Origin: JBBSUQ01 sp964389755
GTDB taxonomy: Bacteria > Bacteroidota > Bacteroidia > Flavobacteriales_D > Crocinitomicaceae
DNA length: 19,681 nucleotides
Direction: 5' to 3'
Assembly: GCA_964389755.1 (NCBI GenBank)
Contig: CAYMEW010000049.1
Coordinates: 1-19,681 of the forward strand
Below are positions 13,801-19,681 of this stretch, one piece after another. The translations under genes and the position numbers were made by a program. The notes below the pieces were generated by a model. That model saw only the letters and a list, made by a program, of their open reading frames with translations, made no database searches and was not told the DNA's origin. Position 1 is the stretch's first letter. Every line of letters begins with the position of its first letter.

Positions 13801-14226
13801 CACCACAGAGAGTGTTTCTGCGCGCTGTGCCACGGATGCGCGAATGAGTTCGTAATTTCCAGTTTGTGCCCCGAGCGAATCATTCAGCTGGAGCGTGTTG
13901 AGCAGCCTGTCAGAGATTTCCGGGAAAAAGCGTCCGATGATCTGTGAAGCCTGGTAACGCGAGATACGCTTGCCAAACGAGTAGAGTTTCGACAGGGGAA
14001 TAAGCAGGTAGCGGATGAGGATCCAGCTGTTCAGCACGACAAAGGAGAAGAAGAACACGGCACGAACCGTGGAATTGAAACGTCCGAAATACTCCAGTGT
14101 GGTAAACAGAATGTACGATACCAGGAAAATTCCCGCAAAGAGGATCAGGCCCCGGATCATTTCATTCCTGTAGAATTTCCGGATGAAGGCATCTATTTGC
14201 TCCAGTAAACGGTCAAAAGCACTCAT
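10876..14226 (-). CDS. DUF4175-type membrane protein with long coiled coil
   Basis: A very large protein of 1116 residues. Two N-terminal membrane segments (about 24-45 and 54-77) and a third (about 157-177) precede a region of beta-rich, Ig-like character (about 190-490). A long Gln/Glu/Lys/Met-rich coiled coil follows (about 490-900), then a Gly/Pro/Gln-rich low-complexity stretch (about 935-1010), then another charged helical tail ending in a Tyr-rich segment. No enzymatic motif is visible. The architecture fits the DUF4175 family of Bacteroidota, of unknown function, probably an envelope-spanning or scaffold protein. It is the first gene of the operon with the HATPase and ybeY. A low-quality -7 box (TACCTTAG) lies 21 bp upstream. 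The family assignment is from architecture and context. Confidence 0.82.
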   Translation of the reverse strand: MSAFDRLLEQIDAFIRKFYRNEMIRGLILFAGIFLVSYILFTTLEYFGRFNSTVRAVFFFSFVVLNSWILIRYLLIPLSKLYSFGKRISRYQASQIIGRFFPEISDRLLNTLQLNDSLGAQTGNYELIRASVAQRAETLSVVPFTGAVDVSRNRTYLRWLIPVILLFGALWAFSPTLFMQGTDRVLNFNREFVPEAPFKFELVNTDLSVEQGENVNVEYKLSGNSFPDKVYIVSDQGRFLMDRTTKNSGTWLLKNVARKTAFHFEGGGFRSREFAIVPVPKTSIGKLEAKLVYPAYLGRSNETVQNVGDLTVPEGTRIEWSVLTKNAKQVDWYYNDSVQHFRTDGFIVNRRIFEPASVRLTLHNANSGKVDTSGFYIHMIRDAYPTIRVEEVQDTLKDGVRFFGGSVADDYGLGGLKFVYTITSKDGTKREKEMRVVGTAGTTQDFDFAVDFRREDVKLDDRIEYFFVVWDNDGVHGPKSTKSQTFVYKLPSLEELNEKRDEAQNAVRDGLSEVMQRTEEFQENVNRLRKESLNSKSSDWNKLNQVQQLKQEQQSLQKQLEAIKQKMEQSAQEKEQLSEMDQQLLEKQEMIEKLLDEVMDDELRDLLDKLEELMKKNNQRAFQEQMEELEMSAEDMNKQLDRSLEMLKKLQVNEKIDAFEEELKKLSEEQLDLKEQEENKEISDENAKQKQDEMNERFDQLKEDLKELKELNEELQRPLELGDQEQMEQQISEDMKEAGESLQKGKSGKAGPKQQSASEQMQQMADELNAMQQKSNEEQQGEDIEMLRQILKNLMTLSFDQEMIMNRFMNVAETDPAYTKYGRKQRAIIDDTKLVADSLEKLAKRQPKIASFIDRELNNIASNHKTALEDIDEHRKRELGAHQQSAMTSYNNLALLLNESLENMQQQMKSMKPGSGSCNKPGGSGQPKPGNGMSSGDMKQMLKQQLENMQKGSNPGGKKPGESPGQGQNGQGGMGLGNKQIAKMAAEQSAIRRRLEQLRDELNKEGQGKGNQLNPLIKELEEQEKDLINKNFTPEMIERQKEIMTRLLESEKAIEERGYEDKRESEEGKNQDNGNQIRFDEYNKQKLKQIELLRSVDPTYQKYYRDKANEYFNQAN

Positions 14227-14247
14227 ATTACAAACTTGTTCAACATA

Positions 14248-14255
14248 CTAAGGTA
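14248..14255 (-). promoter_or_regulatory. Possible -7 box of the DUF4175 operon
   Basis: The minus strand reads TACCTTAG, matching TAnnTTTG at all but one base, 21 bp upstream of the ATG at 14226. No TTG at suitable spacing was found, so the call is weak. Confidence 0.3.
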
Positions 14256-14340
14256 AATCATTTCGTTTACACAGTCACTATCCCTATAACGGTACATCAG
14301 AGAAAAGCGTATGTTCAAAAGCCAAAGCGATTTAAAACCC

Positions 14341-14348
14341 TATCTTTG
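14341..14348 (+). promoter_or_regulatory. -7 box of gltX-folB
   Basis: TATCTTTG is a perfect TAnnTTTG box, 15 bp upstream of the gltX ATG at 14364, implying a leader of about ten bases. The -33 element is not clear. Confidence 0.65.
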
Positions 14349-14363
14349 CCAAAAATTTAAGCT

Positions 14364-15881
14364 ATGGCATTCGATCACGTACGCGTGCGTTTTGCACCTT
14401 CACCGACAGGACCTCTTCACATGGGAGGCGTCCGCACGGCACTTTACAATTATCTCTTTGCAAAGAAGAATAATGGAACTTTCCTGATCCGGATCGAAGA
14501 TACCGATCAGACCCGTTTTGTGCCAGGAGCACAACAATACATCCTCGATGCACTGAAGTGGTGCGGCATTCACCCGGAAGAAGGCCCGGGAATCGGAGGA
14601 GAATACGGACCTTACGTGCAATCCGAACGCAAGGATATGTACGCTTCGTACGCCCAACAGCTTATTGACAACGACAAAGCCTATTATGCCTTTGACACAC
14701 CTGAAGAACTCGATCACGTCCGGGACCAGGCCAAGAAAACAGGGATGCCCGGCTGGCAATATAACAGCGTGACGCGTTCCAATATGAAGAATTCGCTGAC
14801 CTTACCTGCGGACGAGGTGAAGCGCCGCATCGACGCGGGAGAGCCTTACGTGATCCGTTTCAAGATGCCCCGGAACGCCGATGTTCGTTTCGAAGACCTG
14901 ATCAGAGGGTGGGTTGTGGTGAACACCAATAACCTCGACGACAAAGTACTTTTTAAAAGTGACGGCATGCCGACTTATCACCTGGCGAATATCGTTGACG
15001 ACCACCTCATGAAAATCAGTCACGTCATCCGTGGGGAAGAATGGCTTCCGAGCGCTCCGTTGCACGTCTTACTTTACGAGGCATTCGGATGGGAAACTCC
15101 GCAGTTTGCGCACCTCCCGTTGTTATTAAGACCGGACGGTAACGGTAAACTTTCAAAGCGCGACGGTGACCGCCTCGGTTTCCCGGTATTCCCAACCAAC
15201 TGGATTACTGCAGAAGGTGAACTTTACCCGGGCTACCGCGAGCAGGGTTACGATCCGCAAGCCTTTGTAAACATGCTTGCTTTCCTCGGATGGAACCCCG
15301 GTACGAACCAGGAACTGTTCAGTATGGCCGAACTCCAGGAAGCCTTTAGCCTCGAACGTGTATCGAAAGCAGGTGCTAAATTCGACCCAGATAAAACACG
15401 CTGGTTTCAGCAGCAGTATTTGCGCAAGACCGATGACGCCGAACTCGCTCAACAGTTATCGCAAATATTAACTGATAAATACGATATCAATAAGCTAAAG
15501 CAGGTTTGTCACCTGATGAAAGAGCGCGCCACCTTTGTAAAAGATATTTACGAGGAAGGGCTTTACCTCTTTGAAATGCCGACTGAATACGACGACAAAA
15601 CCGTTTCGAAGAAATGGAAAGAAGAAAGTGCCGGGCTGATGAACGAGTGGAAATCCAAATTAGCAGCCATAGAACCCTTCGACGCTGCGCATATTGAAGC
15701 ATCGTTTAAGTCGTTCCTGGAAGAAAAAGGGCTTGGAATCGGGGCTGTGCTTCCGCTGTTCCGACTCCTTCTCACCGGAAAAGGAATGGGACCGAGCATG
15801 TTTGAGATCAGTGAATTCCTCGGCAAGGACGAAAGTATCCGGCGCATGGAAAAAGGCATTGAGCACCTGGAAACGGCATGA
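14364..15881 (+). CDS. gltX: Glutamyl-tRNA synthetase
   Basis: A class I aminoacyl-tRNA synthetase of 505 residues that charges tRNA-Glu in the cytosol. The HIGH-type motif is HMGG (19-22) within RFAPSPTGPLHMGG, and the KMSKS-type motif is KLSKR (262-266). RIEDTDQTR, TYHLANIVDDHLM and the C-terminal anticodon-binding helical domain are present. Length is normal for a discriminating bacterial GluRS. ATG 14364 follows a -7 box by 15 bp. The stop codon overlaps the folB start by 4 bp (ATGA), so the two are co-translated. Confidence 0.98.
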   Translation: MAFDHVRVRFAPSPTGPLHMGGVRTALYNYLFAKKNNGTFLIRIEDTDQTRFVPGAQQYILDALKWCGIHPEEGPGIGGEYGPYVQSERKDMYASYAQQLIDNDKAYYAFDTPEELDHVRDQAKKTGMPGWQYNSVTRSNMKNSLTLPADEVKRRIDAGEPYVIRFKMPRNADVRFEDLIRGWVVVNTNNLDDKVLFKSDGMPTYHLANIVDDHLMKISHVIRGEEWLPSAPLHVLLYEAFGWETPQFAHLPLLLRPDGNGKLSKRDGDRLGFPVFPTNWITAEGELYPGYREQGYDPQAFVNMLAFLGWNPGTNQELFSMAELQEAFSLERVSKAGAKFDPDKTRWFQQQYLRKTDDAELAQQLSQILTDKYDINKLKQVCHLMKERATFVKDIYEEGLYLFEMPTEYDDKTVSKKWKEESAGLMNEWKSKLAAIEPFDAAHIEASFKSFLEEKGLGIGAVLPLFRLLLTGKGMGPSMFEISEFLGKDESIRRMEKGIEHLETA

Positions 15882-16231
15882 AGAACGTTATCGAAGTAAA
15901 CGGGATCCGGCGCTATGCTTACCACGGCTGTCTCGATGAGGAAGGCGCCATTGGCGGAAACTACGTGGTGGATATTCGCCTGGAAACCGATTTCATGAAC
16001 GCCGCTGAGAGCGATACGCTTTCGCAAACGGTCGATTATGTGCATATCAATCGGGTGGTGCATGAGGAAATGGACATTCGTTCCAAGTTAATCGAGCACG
16101 TGGGCAAACGCATTTACGATCGCCTCCGAAGGGAGATCCCTGCTATCAGCGCTTTACGGGTAAAAGTGACAAAGATCAGTCCGCCGATAAACGGTGATGT
16201 AGAAAATGTCGCAATAATTATCGAAGAGTAG
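15878..16231 (+). CDS. folB: Dihydroneopterin aldolase
   Basis: FolB cleaves 7,8-dihydroneopterin to 6-hydroxymethyl-dihydropterin and glycolaldehyde in folate synthesis. It is a small cytosolic enzyme (117 residues) that normally forms octamers. Visible family blocks are YAYHGCLDEEGAIGGNYVVD near the N-terminus, a central TVDYVHINRVVHEEM with LIEHVGKRIYDRL, and the C-terminal strand VKVTKISPPI, whose Lys corresponds to the catalytic lysine. It overlaps gltX by 4 bp. The tRNA-Cys downstream has a separate promoter. Confidence 0.95.
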   Translation: MKNVIEVNGIRRYAYHGCLDEEGAIGGNYVVDIRLETDFMNAAESDTLSQTVDYVHINRVVHEEMDIRSKLIEHVGKRIYDRLRREIPAISALRVKVTKISPPINGDVENVAIIIEE

Positions 16232-16252
16232 GCAAATTCGCGAATAATTTCT

Positions 16253-16260
16253 TAAATTTG
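16253..16260 (+). promoter_or_regulatory. -7 box of tRNA-Cys
   Basis: TAAATTTG is a perfect TAnnTTTG box, 15 bp before the first base of the tRNA, consistent with a primary transcript with a short 5' leader. Confidence 0.6.
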
Positions 16261-16275
16261 CCGACCACTGGTAAC

Positions 16276-16346
16276 GGTCTCGTGGCCGAGTGGCTAGGCA
16301 ACGGTCTGCAAAACCGTGTACAGCGGTTCGAATCCGCTCGAGACCT
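16276..16346 (+). tRNA. tRNA-Cys (anticodon GCA)
   Basis: A full cloverleaf can be drawn by eye. The acceptor stem is GGTCTCG/CGAGACC with discriminator T at 16346, as required for tRNA-Cys. The anticodon arm is ACGGT-CTGCAAA-ACCGT, giving anticodon GCA. The T arm is AGCGG-TTCGAAT-CCGCT. The 3' CCA is not encoded and must be added by tRNA nucleotidyltransferase. Confidence 0.97.
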
Positions 16347-16350
16347 CGGA

Positions 16351-16379
16351 AAGCTTCCCTTTAAACGGAAGCTTTTTTG
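16351..16379 (+). terminator. Rho-independent terminator after tRNA-Cys
   Basis: AAGCTTCC (16351-16358), an 8-nt loop and GGAAGCTT (16367-16374) form an 8-bp stem followed by a T run. It begins 4 bp after the tRNA. Confidence 0.85.
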
Positions 16380-16383
16380 TTTT

Positions 16384-16631
16384 TACGAATCGACTTTCAA
16401 CCGGTAACCCCACTTTCCATTTATCCTGTATTAGCACCTAACAGGCGTTGTTGTTATTTTAACAGAGTGTTTAATACAGGTACAGATAATACAGTATCAT
16501 TACTTGTGCTATACTGATGCTATACTTGTGCAATATACCTGAAGTACTTCTCGCTGCGGTTTCAGTGTGAGTGTGGAGTGCAGAGTGTGAGTGTGACCCG
16601 GAAGCAGAATGAGAATGAGAAACTGAGGCAG
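16384..16631. other. Intergenic region with short repeats, no gene seen
   Basis: This 248-bp stretch lies between two terminators. It holds an inverted repeat CCTGTATTA (16425-16433) / TAATACAGG (16472-16480), an 11-bp imperfect tandem with TGCTATACT at 16507 and 16518, the palindrome GAAGTACTTC (16541-16550), and a purine-rich GAGTGTG/GAATGAGAATGAG stretch (about 16567-16625). No open frame or promoter convinces. Confidence 0.4.
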
Positions 16632-16680
16632 TAAAAAGCCCCGAGGTACTTCAACTTGCAGTCGAAGACTTCGGGGCTTA
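16632..16680 (-). terminator. Terminator of the sigma/anti-sigma operon
   Basis: Read on the minus strand, AAGCCCCGA and TCGGGGCTT form a 9-bp GC-rich outer stem. An inner stem CTTCGACT/AGTTGAAG closes on a GCA loop, and a run of five T follows. It starts 26 bp after the stop codon at 16707. On the plus strand there is no long T run, so it acts mainly for the minus strand. Confidence 0.85.
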
Positions 16681-16706
16681 ACCTGTATTTACGTGGAGAT
16701 CGTGTC

Positions 16707-17684
16707 TTAGCGCGAGCGTACGATATCTACTGCTTTGTATCTTGTAACCGGGTTCCCGGCACGATCCCGTGCAACGATCATATAGAAATACGTTCCTTCG
16801 GGAGCCGGGGTGTGATCGGGATAATTTCCGTCCCAGGCGAAAGCGGGGTCGTTGGATTTTATAATTACTTTGTTGTTTCGATCGAGTATGACGACGCTGA
16901 AGTCGGTAAGTCCGCGGGGGTTAAATACCAGTACATCGTTATCGCCGTCGCCATTCGGGGTGAAAACGTTCGGCAGTTCGAGGTGATAGTCTTCTCCGCC
17001 CTTTGTAGTCGTTTGGTCATTTTCACTTCCCGAATCCGAGGTTCCGGTATTTCCGGCAGCATGTTCACCTTTACGCGGATCTTCCACCGGCTGCACCAGA
17101 AGTTCATCCGGATTGGCGGTTGATGTCAGGCCGCTTACGCCGTCATTCGCTGATGCGGGTTCGATCCGTTCGTGCAAAACGCCACTATTTTGTATGGCGC
17201 CCGGATTTCCGGAAGTCGTGCCATTATTCGTAAGGGGAGTACCCGGATTTCCCGAAGTAAGGGAAGTGCGGTTCCGGTTATCTGCAGGATCCGGTTCACC
17301 CATATTAAAGGGAGCATCCTGTGGCATCTCTGATTGCTGTTGTGTGCGCTCACTTCCCGGTGACTTTTCTTCGTTTTCCTCCATTTTCACGGAACTTCCA
17401 GTGTTGTCCTGCGCGAGGATGGTATCCTGTTTTGTCTTTTCGGGAGTAAGCGGTTCGGCACTATTGCTGTTCAGCGCAAGGACCGTTACCACGGTAGCCG
17501 CGGCCGTAATTCCGAGGCCGATGAGGATTTTTGCAGCCAGGGACATGCCTGTTCCGGCCGCAGTGGTTCCCGCGGCGGCACCGATCTGCGAGGAAACGGC
17601 CGACCATACCTTCGGACTTACCTCCGAGGCGTGGTTCCGGAGTTTCTCCGAGAACAAGTCTTTTATTTCATCCCTATCTTTCAT
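16707..17684 (-). CDS. Anti-sigma-like membrane protein with CHU_C (T9SS type B) domain
   Basis: A protein of 325 residues from the chosen ATG. Residues 1-37 are a short cytoplasmic-type helix with D-x-LFSEKLRNHASEVSP and VWSAV, the pattern seen at the N-terminus of many Bacteroidota proteins encoded after ECF sigma factors. One membrane segment lies at about 48-71. A long Asn/Thr/Gly/Pro/Ser/Glu-rich linker, with SGNPG twice, runs to about 230. Residues 235-325 form a gliding-motility C-terminal (CHU_C) domain: LPNVFTPNGDGDND, WDGNYP, EGTYFYMIVARD. No N-terminal signal peptide is visible, so the CHU_C domain should face the periplasm on a membrane anchor and not be released by T9SS (inference). 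The frame is open to 17807, but ATG 17684 overlaps the sigma gene by only 11 bp. A role as anti-sigma factor is inferred, not shown. Confidence 0.8.
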   Translation of the reverse strand: MKDRDEIKDLFSEKLRNHASEVSPKVWSAVSSQIGAAAGTTAAGTGMSLAAKILIGLGITAAATVVTVLALNSNSAEPLTPEKTKQDTILAQDNTGSSVKMEENEEKSPGSERTQQQSEMPQDAPFNMGEPDPADNRNRTSLTSGNPGTPLTNNGTTSGNPGAIQNSGVLHERIEPASANDGVSGLTSTANPDELLVQPVEDPRKGEHAAGNTGTSDSGSENDQTTTKGGEDYHLELPNVFTPNGDGDNDVLVFNPRGLTDFSVVILDRNNKVIIKSNDPAFAWDGNYPDHTPAPEGTYFYMIVARDRAGNPVTRYKAVDIVRSR

Positions 17685-18210
17685 GTTCAATAGTTTCAAG
17701 TTGGTTGCGCATATACTGCCTTGCCCTCGAATACTGCGACTTCGAGGTGTTTTCACTGATGCCGAGTGTTTCCGCAATTTCTTTATGACTGTATCCTTCG
17801 ATGGCAAACATGTTGAAGATCACGCGGTATCCTTCCGGCATACTTTGCACCAGTTTCATAAGATCGTCTGCCATAAGGCCTTCGACAATGTAACTCTTGT
17901 GTTCGAGCCGGTAATCGACTTCTTCCACCTGGATATCCTGCAGGAACTTTTTATTCTTCCGGATCTGATCGAGCGCACAGTTTACGATAATTCGCCTGAT
18001 CCATCCTTCGAGCGATCCCTGTGCATTGAAATCCTTCAGTTTCGCAAAGATCTTTACAAAGCCATCCTGCAACACGTCCTCGGCTTCTTCCGTACTTTTT
18101 ACATAGCGGAGAGCCACGGACATCATTTTGGCAGCATACGTGTCAAACAACAAACGCTGAGCTTTGGGATCAGCTCTCACACATCCTTCAATAAGTGTCG
18201 GTTCATCCAT
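17674..18210 (-). CDS. ECF-type RNA polymerase sigma factor
   Basis: A 178-residue sigma-70 family protein with only regions 2 and 4. Region 2 (about 15-85) contains LFDTYAAKMMSVALRYV, the AEDVLQDGFVKIF core motif and GWIRRIIVNCALDQIRK for -10 recognition. Region 4 (about 115-170) contains MPEGYRVIFNMF and the helix-turn-helix YSHKEIAETLGISENTSKSQYSRAR. It should direct RNA polymerase to a small regulon in response to an envelope signal. Its 3' end overlaps the anti-sigma-like gene by 11 bp, and a terminator closes the pair. The promoter is not a clear TAnnTTTG box (TATTTTTTG at 18241-18249 on the minus strand has one extra base), so it may be autoregulated through another promoter type. Confidence 0.93.
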   Translation of the reverse strand: MDEPTLIEGCVRADPKAQRLLFDTYAAKMMSVALRYVKSTEEAEDVLQDGFVKIFAKLKDFNAQGSLEGWIRRIIVNCALDQIRKNKKFLQDIQVEEVDYRLEHKSYIVEGLMADDLMKLVQSMPEGYRVIFNMFAIEGYSHKEIAETLGISENTSKSQYSRARQYMRNQLETIEHER

Positions 18211-18240
18211 ATCTCAGCTTATCAATCAGACCGATTTTAG

Positions 18241-18290
18241 CAAAAAATAGTTGCACGGTCCCGTGAAATTAAGGTTTATCCCTATATTCG
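18241..18290. promoter_or_regulatory. Divergent control region between sigma and TlpA-like genes
   Basis: The 98-bp gap has a TATTTTTTG (-7-like with one extra base, minus strand, 18241-18249), the inverted repeat CACGG-TC-CCGTG (18254-18265), and TATATTCG (18283-18290, plus strand, one mismatch to TAnnTTTG, 18 bp before the ATG at 18309). The inverted repeat lies between the two candidate promoters and could be an operator. All three are weak alone. Confidence 0.35.
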
Positions 18291-18308
18291 TGCATCAAAA
18301 CTTCTACC

Positions 18309-19529
18309 ATGCGCTTTTTGAGGACCTTGTTCCTATCTCAGTGTTTCGTTTTAAGCTGTCTTGCAAAAGAACCTCATTTTAAAACGGGATTATGGCACGG
18401 GGAACTGGAACTCAATTCCGAGGATAAACTCCCCTTTCAGCTGGATATCAGCAAAGAAGACAAGCAATACGTCTTTACGATCAAAAATGCCGAGGAGCGC
18501 ATTCGCCTCAGTGAGTACCGCCTGTCCGGGGATACGCTCATCATCGATTTCCCGGCTTTTCATTCGAGCATTTTCCTGACGGAATTCGGACGCAAAAGTG
18601 CACAGGGATACTGGCGCAATTACAATAAAAGCGGGGATTACCGCATCCCCCTGAACCTGAGCTACGGCGATCAGCCGCGGTTTGGACGAGAGCCACAGGA
18701 ATGCCTTTCGGTGAATTATGCCGGAAACTGGAAAACGACCTTCGACCCCGGCACTTCCGATTCTTCGATGGCCATCGGTATTTTTGAGCAGCAAGGGACC
18801 AGTCTGACGGGAACTTTTCGTACGGAAACAGGGGATTACCGTTTCCTGGAGGGCAATGCCTACGGCACGGAATTTTTGCTGTCCTGTTTTGACGGTTCGC
18901 ATGCGTTCTTACTCAAAGCCACTTACAGGAACGACAGCCTGCTCGGTACTTTTTATAGTGGAACGCATTATAAAGGTACTTGGAATGCCGTTCGGGACTC
19001 CCTTTTTACGCTGCGCGATCCGGATTCGATCACTTACGTGGAAAACACAGGACTTCATTTCGAGGCACTGGATATGCAGGGAGACGTCTATCGCTTCCCG
19101 GAAATGGCTCCGAAGGGAAAGGTGGTAATCATACAGATCATGGGAACCTGGTGCCCGAACTGTATGGACGAAGTGCGCTATTACCAGCAGTTATATGCGA
19201 AATACCACGACCAGGGACTCGAGATCATCACGGTGGCCTACGAGGTCGGGGAAACTTTTGAAGACTTCAAAGCCAAGATCGACCTGCTCCAGGCGCGCTA
19301 TAATTTGCCTTTTACCTTCCTGATCGGCGGAAAACCGAATAAATCCAATGCTTCCAAACAATTCAGTGATCTCAACGAGGTCATTTCTTTCCCTACCTCT
19401 GTTTTTATCGGCCGTGACGGAACGGTAAAACGTGTTCACACGGGTTTCAACGGTCCGGGAACCGGTTCTTATTACGAGGAATACGTGCAGAAAACCAATG
19501 CGCTCATCGAGGAGTTACTCGCGGAGTGA
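18309..19529 (+). CDS. Exported TlpA-like thiol-disulfide oxidoreductase
   Basis: A 406-residue protein. An N-terminal hydrophobic segment (MRFLRTLFLSQCFVLSCLA) looks like a signal peptide. VLSC might be a degenerate lipobox, but Leu at -2 is unusual, so lipoprotein status is uncertain. Residues about 25-235 are beta-rich and appear to hold two related halves (about 27-105 and 138-227). The C-terminal thioredoxin domain (about 245-406) has the active site WCPNC (281-285) and the cis-Pro region SFPTSVFIG. It should reduce or isomerise disulfides in the periplasm. The gene is divergent from the sigma factor and may share its control region, but it is followed by no partner gene here. Confidence 0.92.
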   Translation: MRFLRTLFLSQCFVLSCLAKEPHFKTGLWHGELELNSEDKLPFQLDISKEDKQYVFTIKNAEERIRLSEYRLSGDTLIIDFPAFHSSIFLTEFGRKSAQGYWRNYNKSGDYRIPLNLSYGDQPRFGREPQECLSVNYAGNWKTTFDPGTSDSSMAIGIFEQQGTSLTGTFRTETGDYRFLEGNAYGTEFLLSCFDGSHAFLLKATYRNDSLLGTFYSGTHYKGTWNAVRDSLFTLRDPDSITYVENTGLHFEALDMQGDVYRFPEMAPKGKVVIIQIMGTWCPNCMDEVRYYQQLYAKYHDQGLEIITVAYEVGETFEDFKAKIDLLQARYNLPFTFLIGGKPNKSNASKQFSDLNEVISFPTSVFIGRDGTVKRVHTGFNGPGTGSYYEEYVQKTNALIEELLAE

Positions 19530-19569
19530 TAGGGGGGTAGAGCGAGAAGATGGTTTTTTCTTAAAATAA

Positions 19570-19681
19570 AGCGTTTGCATTTTTCTTTTTTTCCGGGGCA
19601 AAAAAAAGAAACAAAAAAGTGCCCTTGCGCTACGTTGCAGCCATTACCCGCTTGGGTACTTGTTCCTAAAATTTCTGAAAA
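19570..19681. repeat. Dispersed hairpin-bearing repeat, right copy (cut by window edge)
   Basis: TTTCTTTTTTT (19582-19592) and AAAAAAAAGAAA (19600-19611) enclose CCGGGGC. Then follow CAAAAAAGTGCCC, GCGCTACGTTGCAGCC, TACCCGCTTGGGTA and TTGTTCC. The order and much of the sequence match 228-330 in the same orientation, although the hairpin stem itself differs. It may also terminate transcription of the TlpA-like gene. Confidence 0.7.

Noticed and set aside
16384..16631. Attachment site or integrated element next to tRNA-Cys
   Set aside because: No repeat of the tRNA 3' end and no integrase are found. The short repeats there are too weak to support an integration scar.
17113..18240. 375-codon open frame on the plus strand opposite the sigma and CHU_C genes
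   Set aside because: The minus strand carries clear sigma region 2/4 and CHU_C motifs. The plus-strand translation is Phe/Ser/Arg/Pro-rich without domain features, a typical antisense shadow.

Overview
The window looks like a chromosomal segment of a Bacteroidota bacterium, probably of the Flavobacteriales/Sphingobacteriales type. Four things point there: repeated -7 boxes of the Bacteroidota form TAnnTTTG just upstream of genes, the long insert-containing form of IspG, a gliding-motility/T9SS 'type B' (CHU_C) C-terminal domain, and a DUF4175 coiled-coil membrane protein next to a small HATPase protein, ybeY and mnmG. By eye the base composition is near 50% GC and fairly even. I see no phage, transposase or CRISPR genes. 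Nothing finer than phylum/order can be said from sequence reading alone.

Layout. 1-849 is non-coding and repeat-rich: two diverged copies of an intergenic repeat, a strong hairpin and a four-copy 58-bp tandem array. 850-2277 (+) is a ClC chloride channel/transporter. 2557-5915 (-) holds a short-chain dehydrogenase, a LURP-one-like beta-barrel protein with its own promoter, and an overlapping set of fatty-acid desaturase, YjbR/MmcQ-like protein and S4 RNA-binding protein. 6082-8019 (+) is ispG (isoprenoid MEP pathway). It converges on 8037-14226 (-), which reads in transcription order DUF4175 protein, anti-sigma-type HATPase and ybeY (all coupled by TAATG one-base overlaps), then mnmG with its own promoter. 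14364-16231 (+) is gltX-folB, overlapping by 4 bp, followed by a tRNA-Cys with its own promoter and a terminator. 16707-18210 (-) is an ECF sigma factor followed by a membrane protein that joins an anti-sigma-like N-terminus to a CHU_C domain. 18309-19529 (+) is an exported TlpA-like thioredoxin. The last 110 bp repeat the element seen near position 230, so the gene block is flanked by copies of one dispersed repeat in direct orientation.

The most striking signal is a cluster of five perfect 14-bp palindromes GTTTCACGTGAAAC between 8023 and 10169. This is the core of the bacterial parS site bound by ParB. One copy fills the gap between the ispG and mnmG stop codons, one overlaps the -33 region of the mnmG promoter, one sits between ybeY and mnmG, and two lie inside ybeY in the same reading frame, each encoding Val-Ser-Arg-Glu-Thr. 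I infer that this is a chromosomal ParB-loading (centromere) zone and that the locus is origin-proximal. No parA or parB lies in the window.

The second point of interest is the sigma/anti-sigma pair. The anti-sigma-like partner has a cytoplasmic N-terminus, one membrane segment, a low-complexity linker and, on the periplasmic side, a domain normally used as a type IX secretion signal. This suggests envelope or T9SS sensing. Housekeeping functions (translation: gltX, tRNA-Cys, mnmG, ybeY; cofactor and isoprenoid synthesis: folB, ispG) make up the rest.
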